NCBI RefSeq assembly: GCF_024710765.1
Contig: NZ_JANJUE010000124.1
Location: 1 to 37,832 of the forward strand
Source of the DNA: Pseudoxanthomonas sp.
Lineage (GTDB): Bacteria; Pseudomonadota; Gammaproteobacteria; Xanthomonadales; Xanthomonadaceae
Reading direction: 5' to 3'
Length of the DNA: 37,832 nt
Positions 1 to 7,350 of the stretch are shown one piece after another; the stretch's first letter is position 1, and each line of letters opens with the position of its first letter. A program made the position numbers and the translations under genes. The notes below the pieces were generated by a model. The model had not been told where the DNA came from and ran no database searches. It saw only the letters and a program-made list of their open reading frames with translations.

Positions 1-713
1 GGGAACAGCGGCTGTTCGCGGCCGTTGAGCGCGGTCAGCGAGTGCACCAGCGCCTCGTGCTGGAGCAGTTGCCGGCGGTCGTAGTCGCTGAAGGCCGCGC
101 CGTGGCGCAGGCGGATGCGGGTGGCGCCGGCGGCCGCCTTGGCGATCAGATCCGGATCCAGCTCCACGGTGATCACGCGCGCATCGAAGAAGTCGTCGAG
201 GTCGCCCTGCAACTGGAGCTGCAGGGCGGTGGCCGAGACCGGAATCTGTTCTTCGGGCGCCAGCAGTTCGCGATCCAGATCCTGGGCGATGGCGATGAAG
301 TGGCGGGCCGCGTCGCGGGTGGTCGGTCCGTTGCCGGGCAGGGGCGCCTCGGGCGTGCCGAACAGGGTGATCGAATGCGTGGTCACCGCCGGCGTTCCCA
401 GGCATTCCAGCAGTCGCGCGGCGGTCGACCAGCTGTCCACTGACTCGCGCAGGTAACGTCCCAGCGGATGCGCGTCGTCGGCGGCCTGGGCGATCGCCTC
501 CAGTTCGCGGCGCGCCTCGCTGAAATCCAGTTTCGGATACTCCACTTTCGGCAGGCGCGGATTGCCGCGTTCCATGCCTTCCAGGAAGGGCGCCTGCAGG
601 GCGGCCGGCCAGCTCGCCAGACTCAGCAGCTTGATGCCGCGCACCGCCTTGACCAGACGGGCGTCCAGGGCGGCGTGATGGGTGATGTCGGGGGACAGAT
701 TCATCGCGTCCAT
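1..713 (-). CDS. DUF1704/MATCAP-type metallopeptidase (QEGLA-motif family), N-terminal part
   Basis: The gene starts at the ATG at 713 and runs off the left window edge, so about 237 N-terminal residues are visible and the C-terminal part is missing. The reading frame is open throughout. Near the edge it contains HEALVH followed by SLTALNGREQP. This is the HExxxH zinc motif with the conserved NGR..P segment of the DUF1704 family, annotated in bacteria as flavohemoglobin expression-modulating QEGLA motif protein and related to eukaryotic tubulin tyrosine carboxypeptidases (MATCAP). A metal-dependent carboxypeptidase-like activity is inferred from the family; the bacterial substrate is unknown. 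The gene follows rsgA on the same strand with a 142-base gap that holds a REP-like pair, so tight co-transcription is not assured. A second in-frame ATG lies three codons downstream. Confidence 0.8.
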   Translation of the reverse strand, partial: MDAMNLSPDITHHAALDARLVKAVRGIKLLSLASWPAALQAPFLEGMERGNPRLPKVEYPKLDFSEARRELEAIAQAADDAHPLGRYLRESVDSWSTAARLLECLGTPAVTTHSITLFGTPEAPLPGNGPTTRDAARHFIAIAQDLDRELLAPEEQIPVSATALQLQLQGDLDDFFDARVITVELDPDLIAKAAAGATRIRLRHGAAFSDYDRRQLLQHEALVHSLTALNGREQPLF

Positions 714-750
714 GCCGATGCCCCGCGCATGTTTCCCGCGCACGCCTCCG

Positions 751-839
751 CTGTAGGAGCGACGTCAGTCGCGAAGGCGACCAGGGTGGACGTCTTCAAA
801 GTTCCCACCAAGAACTCGCGACTCACCTCGCTCCTGCAG
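751..839. repeat. REP-like inverted pair (BIME-like)
   Basis: A 24-base unit beginning CTGTAGGAGCGACGTCAG lies at 751-774, and a diverged copy in the opposite orientation lies at 816-839. A third copy is at 3367-3390. Each unit contains a short internal stem (GCGAC/GTCGC). The paired, inverted arrangement between two co-directional genes (rsgA and the DUF1704 gene) is what is expected of dispersed REP elements in xanthomonads and pseudomonads. A role in mRNA stability or transcription attenuation is possible but inferred. Confidence 0.7.
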
Positions 840-855
840 AAGAGATGATCCTGCA

Positions 856-1983
856 TCAATGCCGCCCGTATTTCTCGTCCAGGCGCTTGTTGAGCGCCTT
901 GCCCTGCGCGCGCGCCTCGGCCTTCTGCGCCAGCCGGGTGGCCAGCTTGCCGGCGGCGTTGGCCACCTCGTCGCGCAGCTTGAGGTAGTTGAGGAAACGC
1001 TCCTCGTCCAGCTCGCCGCGCTCGATCGCCGCGCGCACGGCGCAGCCGGGTTCGCGCTGGTGCGAACAGTCGCGGAAGCGGCACTGCTCGGCCAGGGCCT
1101 CGATGTCGGCGAAACCGCCTTCGACCAGGTCCTCCTCGCCGGTCGGCTTGAGTTCGCGCATGCCGGGGGTGTCGATCAGGCAGGCGCCGGAAGGCAGCGG
1201 CATCAGCGCGCGATGGGTGGTGGTGTGGCGGCCGCGCGAATCGTTCTCGCGCACTTCGCCGGTCTTCATCCGGTCATCGCCCAGCAGTGTGTTGGTGAGG
1301 GTGGACTTGCCGGCGCCGGACGAACCGACCAGCACCACCGTGCGCCCCGGTTGCAGCCACGGCGCCAGCACCGCGACGCTGTCGGCATCCTTGGCGTTGA
1401 GCGCGAACACCGGCACGTCCTGCGCGGTCACGTCGGCCAACGCCTCGATGGCGTCGCCCGCGTGCTCGTGCCGGTCGGCCTTGGTCAGCACCACCACCGG
1501 CTGCGCGCCGCCGCTGCCGACCAGCAGCAGGTAGCGCTCGATCCGGCGTGGATTGAAGTCCGCATCCAGGCCCGAGACGATGAACACCGTGTCCACGTTG
1601 GCGGCGATGACCTGCTGCTGGTAATGCTCGCCCGCGGCGCCGCGCTTGATACCGGTGTGACGCGGCAGCAGGGCGACGATGCGTTTGCCCTCCAGCAGCA
1701 CCCAATCGCCGACCGCCGGACGCTCGTGGGCGGGAGAACCTGCCTTGCGGAATCCGGGCCGGCGCTGCCACTCGGGCAGGGATTCGGCCTTGATGGCCGC
1801 GTCCGGACCGTCGGCGACCACGTAGCCCGAGCGGTGCTGCTCGGTGACCCGCGCCGGCCGCGCCGCGGGATGCGTCGCCAGCAGGGCCGCCCAGGCTGGG
1901 TCGTCCGGCAATCCGGGCCAGGGCCAGCCGATGGCGCGCAGGGAGGCGAGGTCGAGGGGGGCGGAGGCGGGATTTGCTCGCAT
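856..1983 (-). CDS. rsgA: Ribosome small subunit-dependent GTPase A
   Basis: 375 residues. RsgA is a GTPase that helps late maturation of the 30S subunit in the cytoplasm. The G motifs occur in the circularly permuted order typical of the family: G4 TKAD at 167-170, then the P-loop GSSGAGKST at 220-228, threonines of switch I near 254-256, and G3 DTPG at 271-274. The C-terminal zinc knuckle is present as C301, C306, H308 and C314 (CX4CXHX5C). An OB-like N-terminal region precedes the G domain. The N-terminal stretch before the OB fold is somewhat longer than in E. coli RsgA. The start at 1983 is the first in-frame ATG, and the gene is divergent from the aminotransferase gene starting at 2074. 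Identification is secure. Confidence 0.95.
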   Translation of the reverse strand: MRANPASAPLDLASLRAIGWPWPGLPDDPAWAALLATHPAARPARVTEQHRSGYVVADGPDAAIKAESLPEWQRRPGFRKAGSPAHERPAVGDWVLLEGKRIVALLPRHTGIKRGAAGEHYQQQVIAANVDTVFIVSGLDADFNPRRIERYLLLVGSGGAQPVVVLTKADRHEHAGDAIEALADVTAQDVPVFALNAKDADSVAVLAPWLQPGRTVVLVGSSGAGKSTLTNTLLGDDRMKTGEVRENDSRGRHTTTHRALMPLPSGACLIDTPGMRELKPTGEEDLVEGGFADIEALAEQCRFRDCSHQREPGCAVRAAIERGELDEERFLNYLKLRDEVANAAGKLATRLAQKAEARAQGKALNKRLDEKYGRH

Positions 1984-2073
1984 GGCGGGATTCTAGACGC
2001 CTGTTAAACCGGGCGGCGCTCGGCTGCATAAATTTCCGTTAAGCTGGCCGTCCAACTCCCCGAAACCATTGCC

Positions 2074-3351
2074 ATGTCTGCCCCGCCCCCCTTCCAGCTG
2101 CCCGTGCGCGAGCGCCTCTCCGAAGTCCGTTACGAAATTCGTGGCGAGCTGGCCCGGCGAGCCCGCGAGCTGGAGGCCCAGGGGCGCAAGCTGATCAAGC
2201 TGAACATCGGCAACCCCGGCGCCTTCGGTTTCCGCGCGCCCGCGCATCTGCAGAAATCGATCGTCGGCGACATCGACCATACCGATCCCTACACCCACCA
2301 GCAGGGCCTGCCGGCCGCGCGCGAGGCCGTCGCCGCCGCCTACACCCGCCGCGGCACCCCGCACGCCAGCGCCGACCGCGTGTTCATGGGCAACGGCGTC
2401 AGCGAACTGATCGACGTTTCGCTGCGCGCGCTGCTCAATCCCGGCGACGAAGTGCTGGTGCCCTCGCCCGACTATCCGCTGTGGTCGGCCGCTACCATCC
2501 TCAACGACGGCCGTCCGGTCTATTACCGCTGCACGCCGGAGAACGACTTCCTGCCGGATCCCGGCGAGATCGAACAGCTGATCTCCTCGCGCACCCGCGC
2601 GATCGTGCTGATCAACCCGAACAATCCGACCGGCGCGATCTATCCGCGCGAACTGCTGGAGCGGATCGTCGCCATCGCCGCCAAGCACAGGCTGCTGCTG
2701 ATGATCGATGAAATCTACGACCAGGTGCTGTACGACGGCGCGCGCTTCGAGCCGGTCGCGCCGTTGGCCGGCGATCATCCCTGCATCACCTTCAGCGGCC
2801 TGAGCAAGGTGCACCGCGCCTGCGGTTGGCGGGTGGGCTGGGCGGTCGTGTCCGGCAGCACCGAGCGGGTGCGCGAGTACCTGCAGGCGATGGATCTGCT
2901 GAGCGCGCTGCGCCTGTGCGCCAACGTGCCCGGCCAGTACGCGGTGGAAGCCGCGGTCAACGGCCCGGACACCATCACCGAACTGTGTTCGCCGGGTGGA
3001 CGCCTGTACGAAACCCGCCGCGCGATCATCGAGGCCTGCGAGGCCAGCGAACATCTGGACCTGGTGCGCCCGGACGCCGCGCTGTATGCGTTCCCGGCGG
3101 TGGTCGGGGATGCCGCCAAGGGTTTCGACGACCACGCTTTCGCCCTGGATCTGCTGGAAACCGAAGGCGTGCTGGTGGTGCCGGGTTCAAGCTTCAACGT
3201 GCCCTACCGCAACCATTTCCGGGTGACCTTCCTGCCCGAGGCGGCGATGATGCGCGAAGTGTTCACCCGCATCGGCCGTGCCCTGGATCGTCGCGCCGAG
3301 GCCGCCACCAAGGTGGTGCCGCTCAAGGGACGCCGCCCCGCGGCGGCCTGA
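2074..3351 (+). CDS. alaA: AlaA-type PLP-dependent alanine aminotransferase
   Basis: 425 residues, fold-type I class I/II aminotransferase. The N-terminus (YEIRG then KLNIGNP, residues 20-48) is the AlaA signature. NPNNPTG is at 181-187, the cofactor-pocket segment DEIYD at 212-216, and the Schiff-base lysine is K245 within SGLSK. The arginine-rich GWRVGW follows. The expected reaction is reversible transamination between glutamate and pyruvate, giving alanine and 2-oxoglutarate. The C-terminus has a short basic/alanine tail beyond the E. coli length of about 405. The ATG at 2074 fits the family N-terminus. It stands alone between divergent rsgA and the downstream SGNH hydrolase gene. The exact substrate range is inferred from similarity. 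Confidence 0.88.
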   Translation: MSAPPPFQLPVRERLSEVRYEIRGELARRARELEAQGRKLIKLNIGNPGAFGFRAPAHLQKSIVGDIDHTDPYTHQQGLPAAREAVAAAYTRRGTPHASADRVFMGNGVSELIDVSLRALLNPGDEVLVPSPDYPLWSAATILNDGRPVYYRCTPENDFLPDPGEIEQLISSRTRAIVLINPNNPTGAIYPRELLERIVAIAAKHRLLLMIDEIYDQVLYDGARFEPVAPLAGDHPCITFSGLSKVHRACGWRVGWAVVSGSTERVREYLQAMDLLSALRLCANVPGQYAVEAAVNGPDTITELCSPGGRLYETRRAIIEACEASEHLDLVRPDAALYAFPAVVGDAAKGFDDHAFALDLLETEGVLVVPGSSFNVPYRNHFRVTFLPEAAMMREVFTRIGRALDRRAEAATKVVPLKGRRPAAA

Positions 3352-3362
3352 TCCGGAGCTAC

Positions 3363-3390
3363 GCTCCTGTAGGAGCGACGTCAGTCGCGA
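3363..3390. repeat. REP-like element, third copy
   Basis: CTGTAGGAGCGACGTCAG at 3367 onward matches the 751-774 unit over 24 bases. Here it is extended to the left so that 3363-3378 forms a perfect 7-bp stem with a two-base loop (CGCTCCT-GT-AGGAGCG). It lies 12 bases after the alaA stop and could form a 3' hairpin on that transcript. No T tract follows, so a Rho-independent terminator is not claimed. Confidence 0.65.
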
Positions 3391-3463
3391 CGCCTTCGCG
3401 CGTCCAAGTCCCGGGTTGGCCGCCGGTCTTTGAACCCGCTGCCAACCGGCGCAGAATGCGCGC

Positions 3464-4117
3464 ATGACCACCATCGCCGCTCCGCACACCACCGCCCTGC
3501 TGCCCGAGTTGAGCTATCTGGCGCTGGGCGATTCCTACACCATCGGCGAAAGCGTGCCCGAATCCGGGCGCTGGCCGGTGCAGCTCGCGCGGGCGTTGCG
3601 CAACGAGGGCGTTCCGCTGGCGGATCCGCGCATCATCGCCACCACCGGCTGGACCACCGACGAGCTGGACACGGCCATCACCGCGCAAGAGCCGCTGGGC
3701 GCGCATGACTTCGTGAGCCTTTTGATTGGCGTCAACAACCAGTATCGCGGGCGCGAGGTGGACGAATACCGCGTGCAGTTCGCGGCGCTGCTGTGGCGCG
3801 CGATCGGTTTCGCCGGCAATCGGCCGGAACGGGTGCTGGTGCTGTCGATCCCCGACTGGGGCGTCACCCCCTTTGCCGTCAAGGAAGGCCGCGACACCGC
3901 CCGCATCGCCCGCGAACTGGATGCCCACAACGAGGCCGCGCGGCAGGCCTGCGCGCAGCGCGGCGTGGCCTTCGTCGACATCACCGCGATCAGCAGGGCG
4001 CGCGGCGCGGAGACCCTCATGCTGGCCGACGACGGCCTGCATCCGTCCACGGCGATGTATGCCGAATGGACCCGGCTGGCATTGCCGGTCGCGCATCGCC
4101 TGCTCGCCCACGCCTGA
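3464..4117 (+). CDS. SGNH/GDSL-type esterase
   Basis: 217 residues. The SGNH blocks are all visible: block I LALGDSY with nucleophile S24, block II glycine in TTGWT (G62), block III IGVNNQY (N91), and block V DGLHPS with D190 and H193. This predicts a serine esterase or lipase-like hydrolase; the natural substrate (acyl ester, thioester or acetylated sugar) cannot be read from the sequence. No convincing signal peptide is seen, so a cytoplasmic enzyme is likely, unlike TesA. The ATG at 3464 is chosen because block I then falls about 20 residues in, as is usual. It ends convergently with the deacetylase gene. Confidence 0.87.
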   Translation: MTTIAAPHTTALLPELSYLALGDSYTIGESVPESGRWPVQLARALRNEGVPLADPRIIATTGWTTDELDTAITAQEPLGAHDFVSLLIGVNNQYRGREVDEYRVQFAALLWRAIGFAGNRPERVLVLSIPDWGVTPFAVKEGRDTARIARELDAHNEAARQACAQRGVAFVDITAISRARGAETLMLADDGLHPSTAMYAEWTRLALPVAHRLLAHA

Positions 4118-4129
4118 CACCCCGGCGCG

Positions 4130-4148
4130 GCGCCGGCAAGCCCGGCGC
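4130..4148. terminator. Hairpin between convergent genes
   Basis: A perfect 7-bp GC stem (GCGCCGG / CCGGCGC) with a five-base loop lies between the SGNH hydrolase stop at 4117 and the deacetylase stop at 4148-4150. It has no T tract on either strand. A bidirectional terminator or transcript-end stabiliser is inferred from the convergent position. Confidence 0.4.
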
Positions 4149-4951
4149 TACATCGGCTGCGGCGGATCCGGAGGGCAGGATGGCAGCACGGTGGCGTAGC
4201 CCTGTTCGTCCAGCCAGGCGAGCAGTTTTGCGAGAATCTCGACGTTGTGCCCATGCGTGGCGCCTTCGTGCAGCAGCACGATCGCGCCCGGCCCGATGTC
4301 GCGGCGCAGGCGGGCCAGCACCTGGTCCGGCTCGCAGTCCACGCCGTCGAAACCGCGCGCGCTCCAGGCCACCCGCGCCAGCCGATGGCGTTTGAGCGAC
4401 AGGCCGACGAAGGGATTGGTCATCCCCACCACCGAGCGGAACCAGCGCGGCGTCTGTCCGGAAACCACCGTCAACAGCGACTGGTTGCGGCCGATTTCAT
4501 CTTCCATCGCGACCGGGCCGAGCCGCCAGAAACGGGTGTCCGGATGGCTGGCGCTGTGGTTGCCGATACCGTGCCCGCGACGCAGGATTTCCTGCACCCG
4601 CTCCGGCTGGGCGAGCGCGCGTTCGCCGACCAGGAAGAAGGTCGCGCGCGCGCCGTGGCGCTCGAGCAGTTCCAGCATCGGTCCGGTATCGGCGGAGGGG
4701 CCGTCGTCGATGGTCAGCCAGACTTCGCGTCGCGCCGTCGGCAGGCGCGACAGCGCCGGACACAGCAGGGTTGCCCGCGGGTACAACGTCGCCCACACCA
4801 CGGTCAGATGGGTCAGCAGCATCGCCGGCAGGCCAATCCGCCACCCCCAGCGCCACCACAGCGCGACCACCGCCACTTGCGACAGCGCCAACAGGCCCAA
4901 TATCCATCCGGGCCGACGCGGGACGCGATGCAGTGTTCTTGCGCGGGTCAT
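4148..4951 (-). CDS. NodB-type polysaccharide deacetylase, membrane-anchored
   Basis: 267 residues from the ATG at 4951. Upstream in-frame ATGs would run into the divergent glutaredoxin gene and are rejected. Two hydrophobic segments (about residues 16-33 and 38-56) precede the catalytic domain and suggest membrane anchoring. The NodB fold is marked by TIDDGP at 80-85 (catalytic and metal aspartates D82, D83), NHSASHP at 131-137 (metal histidines H132 and H136) and a late LLHEG motif carrying the C-terminal catalytic histidine. The expected role is metal-dependent removal of acetyl groups from an envelope or extracellular N-acetylglucosamine polymer. The substrate is unknown, and no polysaccharide cluster lies nearby. 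The gene converges with the SGNH esterase gene, which could be a functional partner only by speculation. Confidence 0.85.
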   Translation of the reverse strand: MTRARTLHRVPRRPGWILGLLALSQVAVVALWWRWGWRIGLPAMLLTHLTVVWATLYPRATLLCPALSRLPTARREVWLTIDDGPSADTGPMLELLERHGARATFFLVGERALAQPERVQEILRRGHGIGNHSASHPDTRFWRLGPVAMEDEIGRNQSLLTVVSGQTPRWFRSVVGMTNPFVGLSLKRHRLARVAWSARGFDGVDCEPDQVLARLRRDIGPGAIVLLHEGATHGHNVEILAKLLAWLDEQGYATVLPSCPPDPPQPM

Positions 4952-5006
4952 GCCCCATGATGCCACGGGGCGTAGAATTCCCATTCCGTCTTCCGGTAAA
5001 CCGTCC

Positions 5007-5936
5007 ATGTCCCTCGACCCCGCCCTGCGCACCCGTATCGAATCCCTCCTGCAGTCCAACCGCGTGGTGCTGTTCATGAAGGGCCAGCCCAACATGCCGC
5101 AGTGCGGTTTTTCGGCCAAGGCGGTCGGCGCGCTCGGCGCGCTGGGGGTGGACTACGCGCACGTCAACGTGCTGGCCGACCAGGAAATCCGCGAGGGCAT
5201 CAAGGCCTATGGCGACTGGCCGACCATCCCGCAGCTGTACATCGACGGTGAACTGGTCGGCGGCAGCGACATCATCGAGCAGATGACCAATTCCGGCGAA
5301 CTGGCCAGCCTGCTGGGCCTGGACGCGCCGGATCGCACCCCGCCCGCGATCACCATCACCCCGGCCGCCGCCGAGATGCTGAAGAACGCGGTCGCCGACG
5401 CCGGTCCGGGCGCCACCCTGGCGCTGTCGATCAACGCCCAGTTCCAGCCCAACTTCCAGCTGGCGCAGTTCGACGCCAACGCCATCGCCGCCGAATCCAG
5501 CGGCGTGCGCGTGCAGTTCGACCTGGGCAGCGCGCGCCGCGCCGACGGCATCACCATCGACTGGGTAGACGACATCCGCGGCAAGGGCCTGGCGATCGAC
5601 AACCCGAACGCGCCCAAGCCGGTCCAGGCGTTGTCGCCGATGGAGGCCGACGCCAAGGTCCGCGCCGGGGAGGTGCTGCTGGTGGATGTGCGTCCGGCCG
5701 ACGAGCGCGCCATCGCCGCGGTCGCGGTGCCGTTCAAGACCTTCGACGGCAATGGCCGTGCCGATCTGGAAGCCCTGCCGAAGGACACCGCGCTGGCGTT
5801 CCTGTGCCGCAGCGGCGGCCGCAGCCAGCAGGCGGCCGAGGAATTCCTCGCCCGTGGCTTCACCCGCGTCTACAACGTCACCGGCGGCATCAACGCCTGG
5901 GCCGACGAAGTCGATGGCACGATCAGCAAATACTGA
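5007..5936 (+). CDS. Monothiol CGFS glutaredoxin - A-type-like - rhodanese fusion
   Basis: 309 residues in three domains. Residues 1-105 are a Grx4/GrxD-type monothiol glutaredoxin with CGFS at 33-36 and the glutathione-binding WPTIPQLY segment at 71-78. Residues 113-202 resemble an A-type Fe-S carrier (IscA/HesB): ITITPAAAE, then GVRVQFD, DGITIDWV and NPNA, but all three iron-sulfur cysteines are absent. Residues 207-305 form a rhodanese domain with active-site C267 in CRSGGRS. The expected role is Fe-S cluster or glutathione-linked sulfur trafficking in the cytoplasm. The ATG at 5007 gives the complete glutaredoxin fold; the longer open frame starting at 4245 is antisense to the deacetylase gene. 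The gene is monocistronic and is followed by a terminator. Confidence 0.9.
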   Translation: MSLDPALRTRIESLLQSNRVVLFMKGQPNMPQCGFSAKAVGALGALGVDYAHVNVLADQEIREGIKAYGDWPTIPQLYIDGELVGGSDIIEQMTNSGELASLLGLDAPDRTPPAITITPAAAEMLKNAVADAGPGATLALSINAQFQPNFQLAQFDANAIAAESSGVRVQFDLGSARRADGITIDWVDDIRGKGLAIDNPNAPKPVQALSPMEADAKVRAGEVLLVDVRPADERAIAAVAVPFKTFDGNGRADLEALPKDTALAFLCRSGGRSQQAAEEFLARGFTRVYNVTGGINAWADEVDGTISKY

Positions 5937-5957
5937 TCCGCTCCACCATCGAAACGG

Positions 5958-5989
5958 AAACGGCGCCTCAAGGCGCCGTTTCTTTTTTT
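5958..5989 (+). terminator. Rho-independent terminator of the glutaredoxin fusion gene
   Basis: A perfect 10-bp stem (AAACGGCGCC / GGCGCCGTTT) with a TCAA loop is followed by a run of seven T within CTTTTTTT. It starts 22 bases after the stop codon. It is the clearest intrinsic terminator in the window. Confidence 0.92.
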
Positions 5990-6029
5990 CCGCGGGTGCC
6001 TACCACCGTCCCCGATCCGGATTCCGGCC

Positions 6030-6121
6030 GGACGCCCCCTTCCCCCGCATGCGGGGGAAGGTGCCCGCAGAGCCCGCCCCGGACCTGATCCGGGGGCGAA
6101 TGGGGGCGGATGGGGGCGGGC
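6030..6121. repeat. Intergenic palindromic repeat block
   Basis: 6038-6061 is a perfect 24-bp palindrome centred on GCATGC. At 6077-6095 there is a second stem (CCCCGGA / TCCGGGG with a five-base loop), followed by near-tandem decamers GGGGGCGAAT / GGGGGCGGAT / GGGGGCGGGC. It fills the gap between the glutaredoxin terminator and the convergent DUF924 gene. The layout suits a dispersed, non-coding, hairpin-forming intergenic element. Only one copy is in this window, so its dispersion is inferred. Confidence 0.55.
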
Positions 6122-6164
6122 CCGGGTACGAACAAACCACTTCTTTTGCCAGGAACCGTCGGCC

Positions 6165-6704
6165 CTATCCGCTGAAACCACCCTCGGCCAGGTAGGCCAG
6201 TTCGGCGTCGGTGGAGTCGCGTCCCAGCGCCGGATTGCGGTGCGGGAAGCGGCCGAAGCGGGCGATGATGTCGTAGTGCAACTGTGCGTAGTGGATGTAG
6301 TTGGCGTCGCCGGTGGCGTTGAACAGATCCAGCGCGCGCTGCTGATCGGCCAGTGCTTCCGAATGCTCGAACGGCATGTAGAAGAAGATCCGCAGCGCGG
6401 GATCGATCTGCCGATCGAATCCGGCATCCACCGCACGCGCCGCGTAGTGCCGCGCCAACCCGTCGGTGGCGTAGGAATGCGCGCTGCCACGGAAGCAGTT
6501 GCGCGGGAATTGATCCAGCAACAGGACCAGCGCCAGCGCGCCCTGCGCATCGGCCAGCCAGTCTTCCCGCTCGCGGCGGGCGGCCAGGAAATGCAGCTCG
6601 CGGAACGTATCGTGGAAGCGCGTATCGAATGCCTCGTCGCGCGCGAACCATTTTTCATAGCCGGCGTCGCGCCAGAACTCGACCACGCGGAATGCGTCGC
6701 TCAT
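6165..6704 (-). CDS. DUF924 family protein
   Basis: 179 residues, the usual length of the family. The N-terminal VVEFWRDAGYEKWFARDEAFD, the central LALVLLLDQFPRNCFRGS and the later YMPFEHSE and RFPHRN segments are characteristic of DUF924. This is an all-helical, TPR-like cytoplasmic family of unknown biochemical function. The start at 6704 gives the canonical N-terminus. The gene lies alone on the minus strand, with 100 bases to the GNAT gene upstream. No function is assigned. Confidence 0.88.
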   Translation of the reverse strand: MSDAFRVVEFWRDAGYEKWFARDEAFDTRFHDTFRELHFLAARREREDWLADAQGALALVLLLDQFPRNCFRGSAHSYATDGLARHYAARAVDAGFDRQIDPALRIFFYMPFEHSEALADQQRALDLFNATGDANYIHYAQLHYDIIARFGRFPHRNPALGRDSTDAELAYLAEGGFSG

Positions 6705-6804
6705 CTCAAAAGTCTCCCTTCTTGTCCGGCGGCAAGGCTAACCCGTGCGGCGCAAAGGTGGCGCATCGGCGGCCACACGCAGCGTTCCGCCGCTGGCCCA
6801 TCGC

Positions 6805-7350
6805 TCAGGCCAGCGACAACGCCAGCAGCTGATCGTCGTACTCGCGCCCGCCGACCTGGAACCGGCGCTCGCCTACAGGCAGGTAGCCCGCCTTGCGATA
6901 GAACGCGATGGCCGCATGGTTGTGCGCGTAGACGCCGAGCAGCAGGCGCGGCGCGCCCAGCGCGATCGCCTCGTCGATGGCCGCGCGCATCAGCGCCGCG
7001 CCGATGCCATGGCCCTGGAAGCGGTGCAATAGATAGATGCGCTTGACCTCGCGATCACCGGGCTGGGGATCGGAGACCGGCAGGGCCGCCGGCGACAGCA
7101 CCAGGTAGCCCACCGGCGCGGCGCCGGGTTCGACCTCGGCCAGCCAGATGCGCAGTCCGGGGTCGACCAGCCAGCGCGCGTAGAGCGTCGCGGCGTGCTG
7201 GTCCTGGCAATGACCCAGGATGTCCGCGCCTTCCAGCACGCCGGCGAAGGTTTCCAGGAAGCTGGCCGCGCCGACCGCGGCCAGCGCCTGCTCGTCGCCC
7301 GGCCCGGCGCGCCGGATCCGGATCACCGGCCGTTCCGTCGCCTGGCTCAT
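6805..7350 (-). CDS. GNAT family N-acetyltransferase
   Basis: 181 residues from the ATG at 7350. The acetyl-CoA-binding motif A is seen as RFQGHGIGAALM, preceded by a beta strand carrying EVKRIYLL. The C-terminal motif B region NHAAIAFYRKAGY is typical of RimI-like GNATs. The acceptor substrate is unknown. The start codon overlaps the stop of amn (ATGA, 7350-7347), so the two genes are translationally coupled in the order amn then GNAT. A longer open frame runs further upstream but lies inside amn and is rejected. Confidence 0.88.
   Translation of the reverse strand: MSQATERPVIRIRRAGPGDEQALAAVGAASFLETFAGVLEGADILGHCQDQHAATLYARWLVDPGLRIWLAEVEPGAAPVGYLVLSPAALPVSDPQPGDREVKRIYLLHRFQGHGIGAALMRAAIDEAIALGAPRLLLGVYAHNHAAIAFYRKAGYLPVGERRFQVGGREYDDQLLALSLA

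Noticed and set aside
859-2007. Long plus-strand open frame over rsgA
   Set aside because: It is antisense to a clear RsgA with all motifs; high GC content leaves the opposite frame open.
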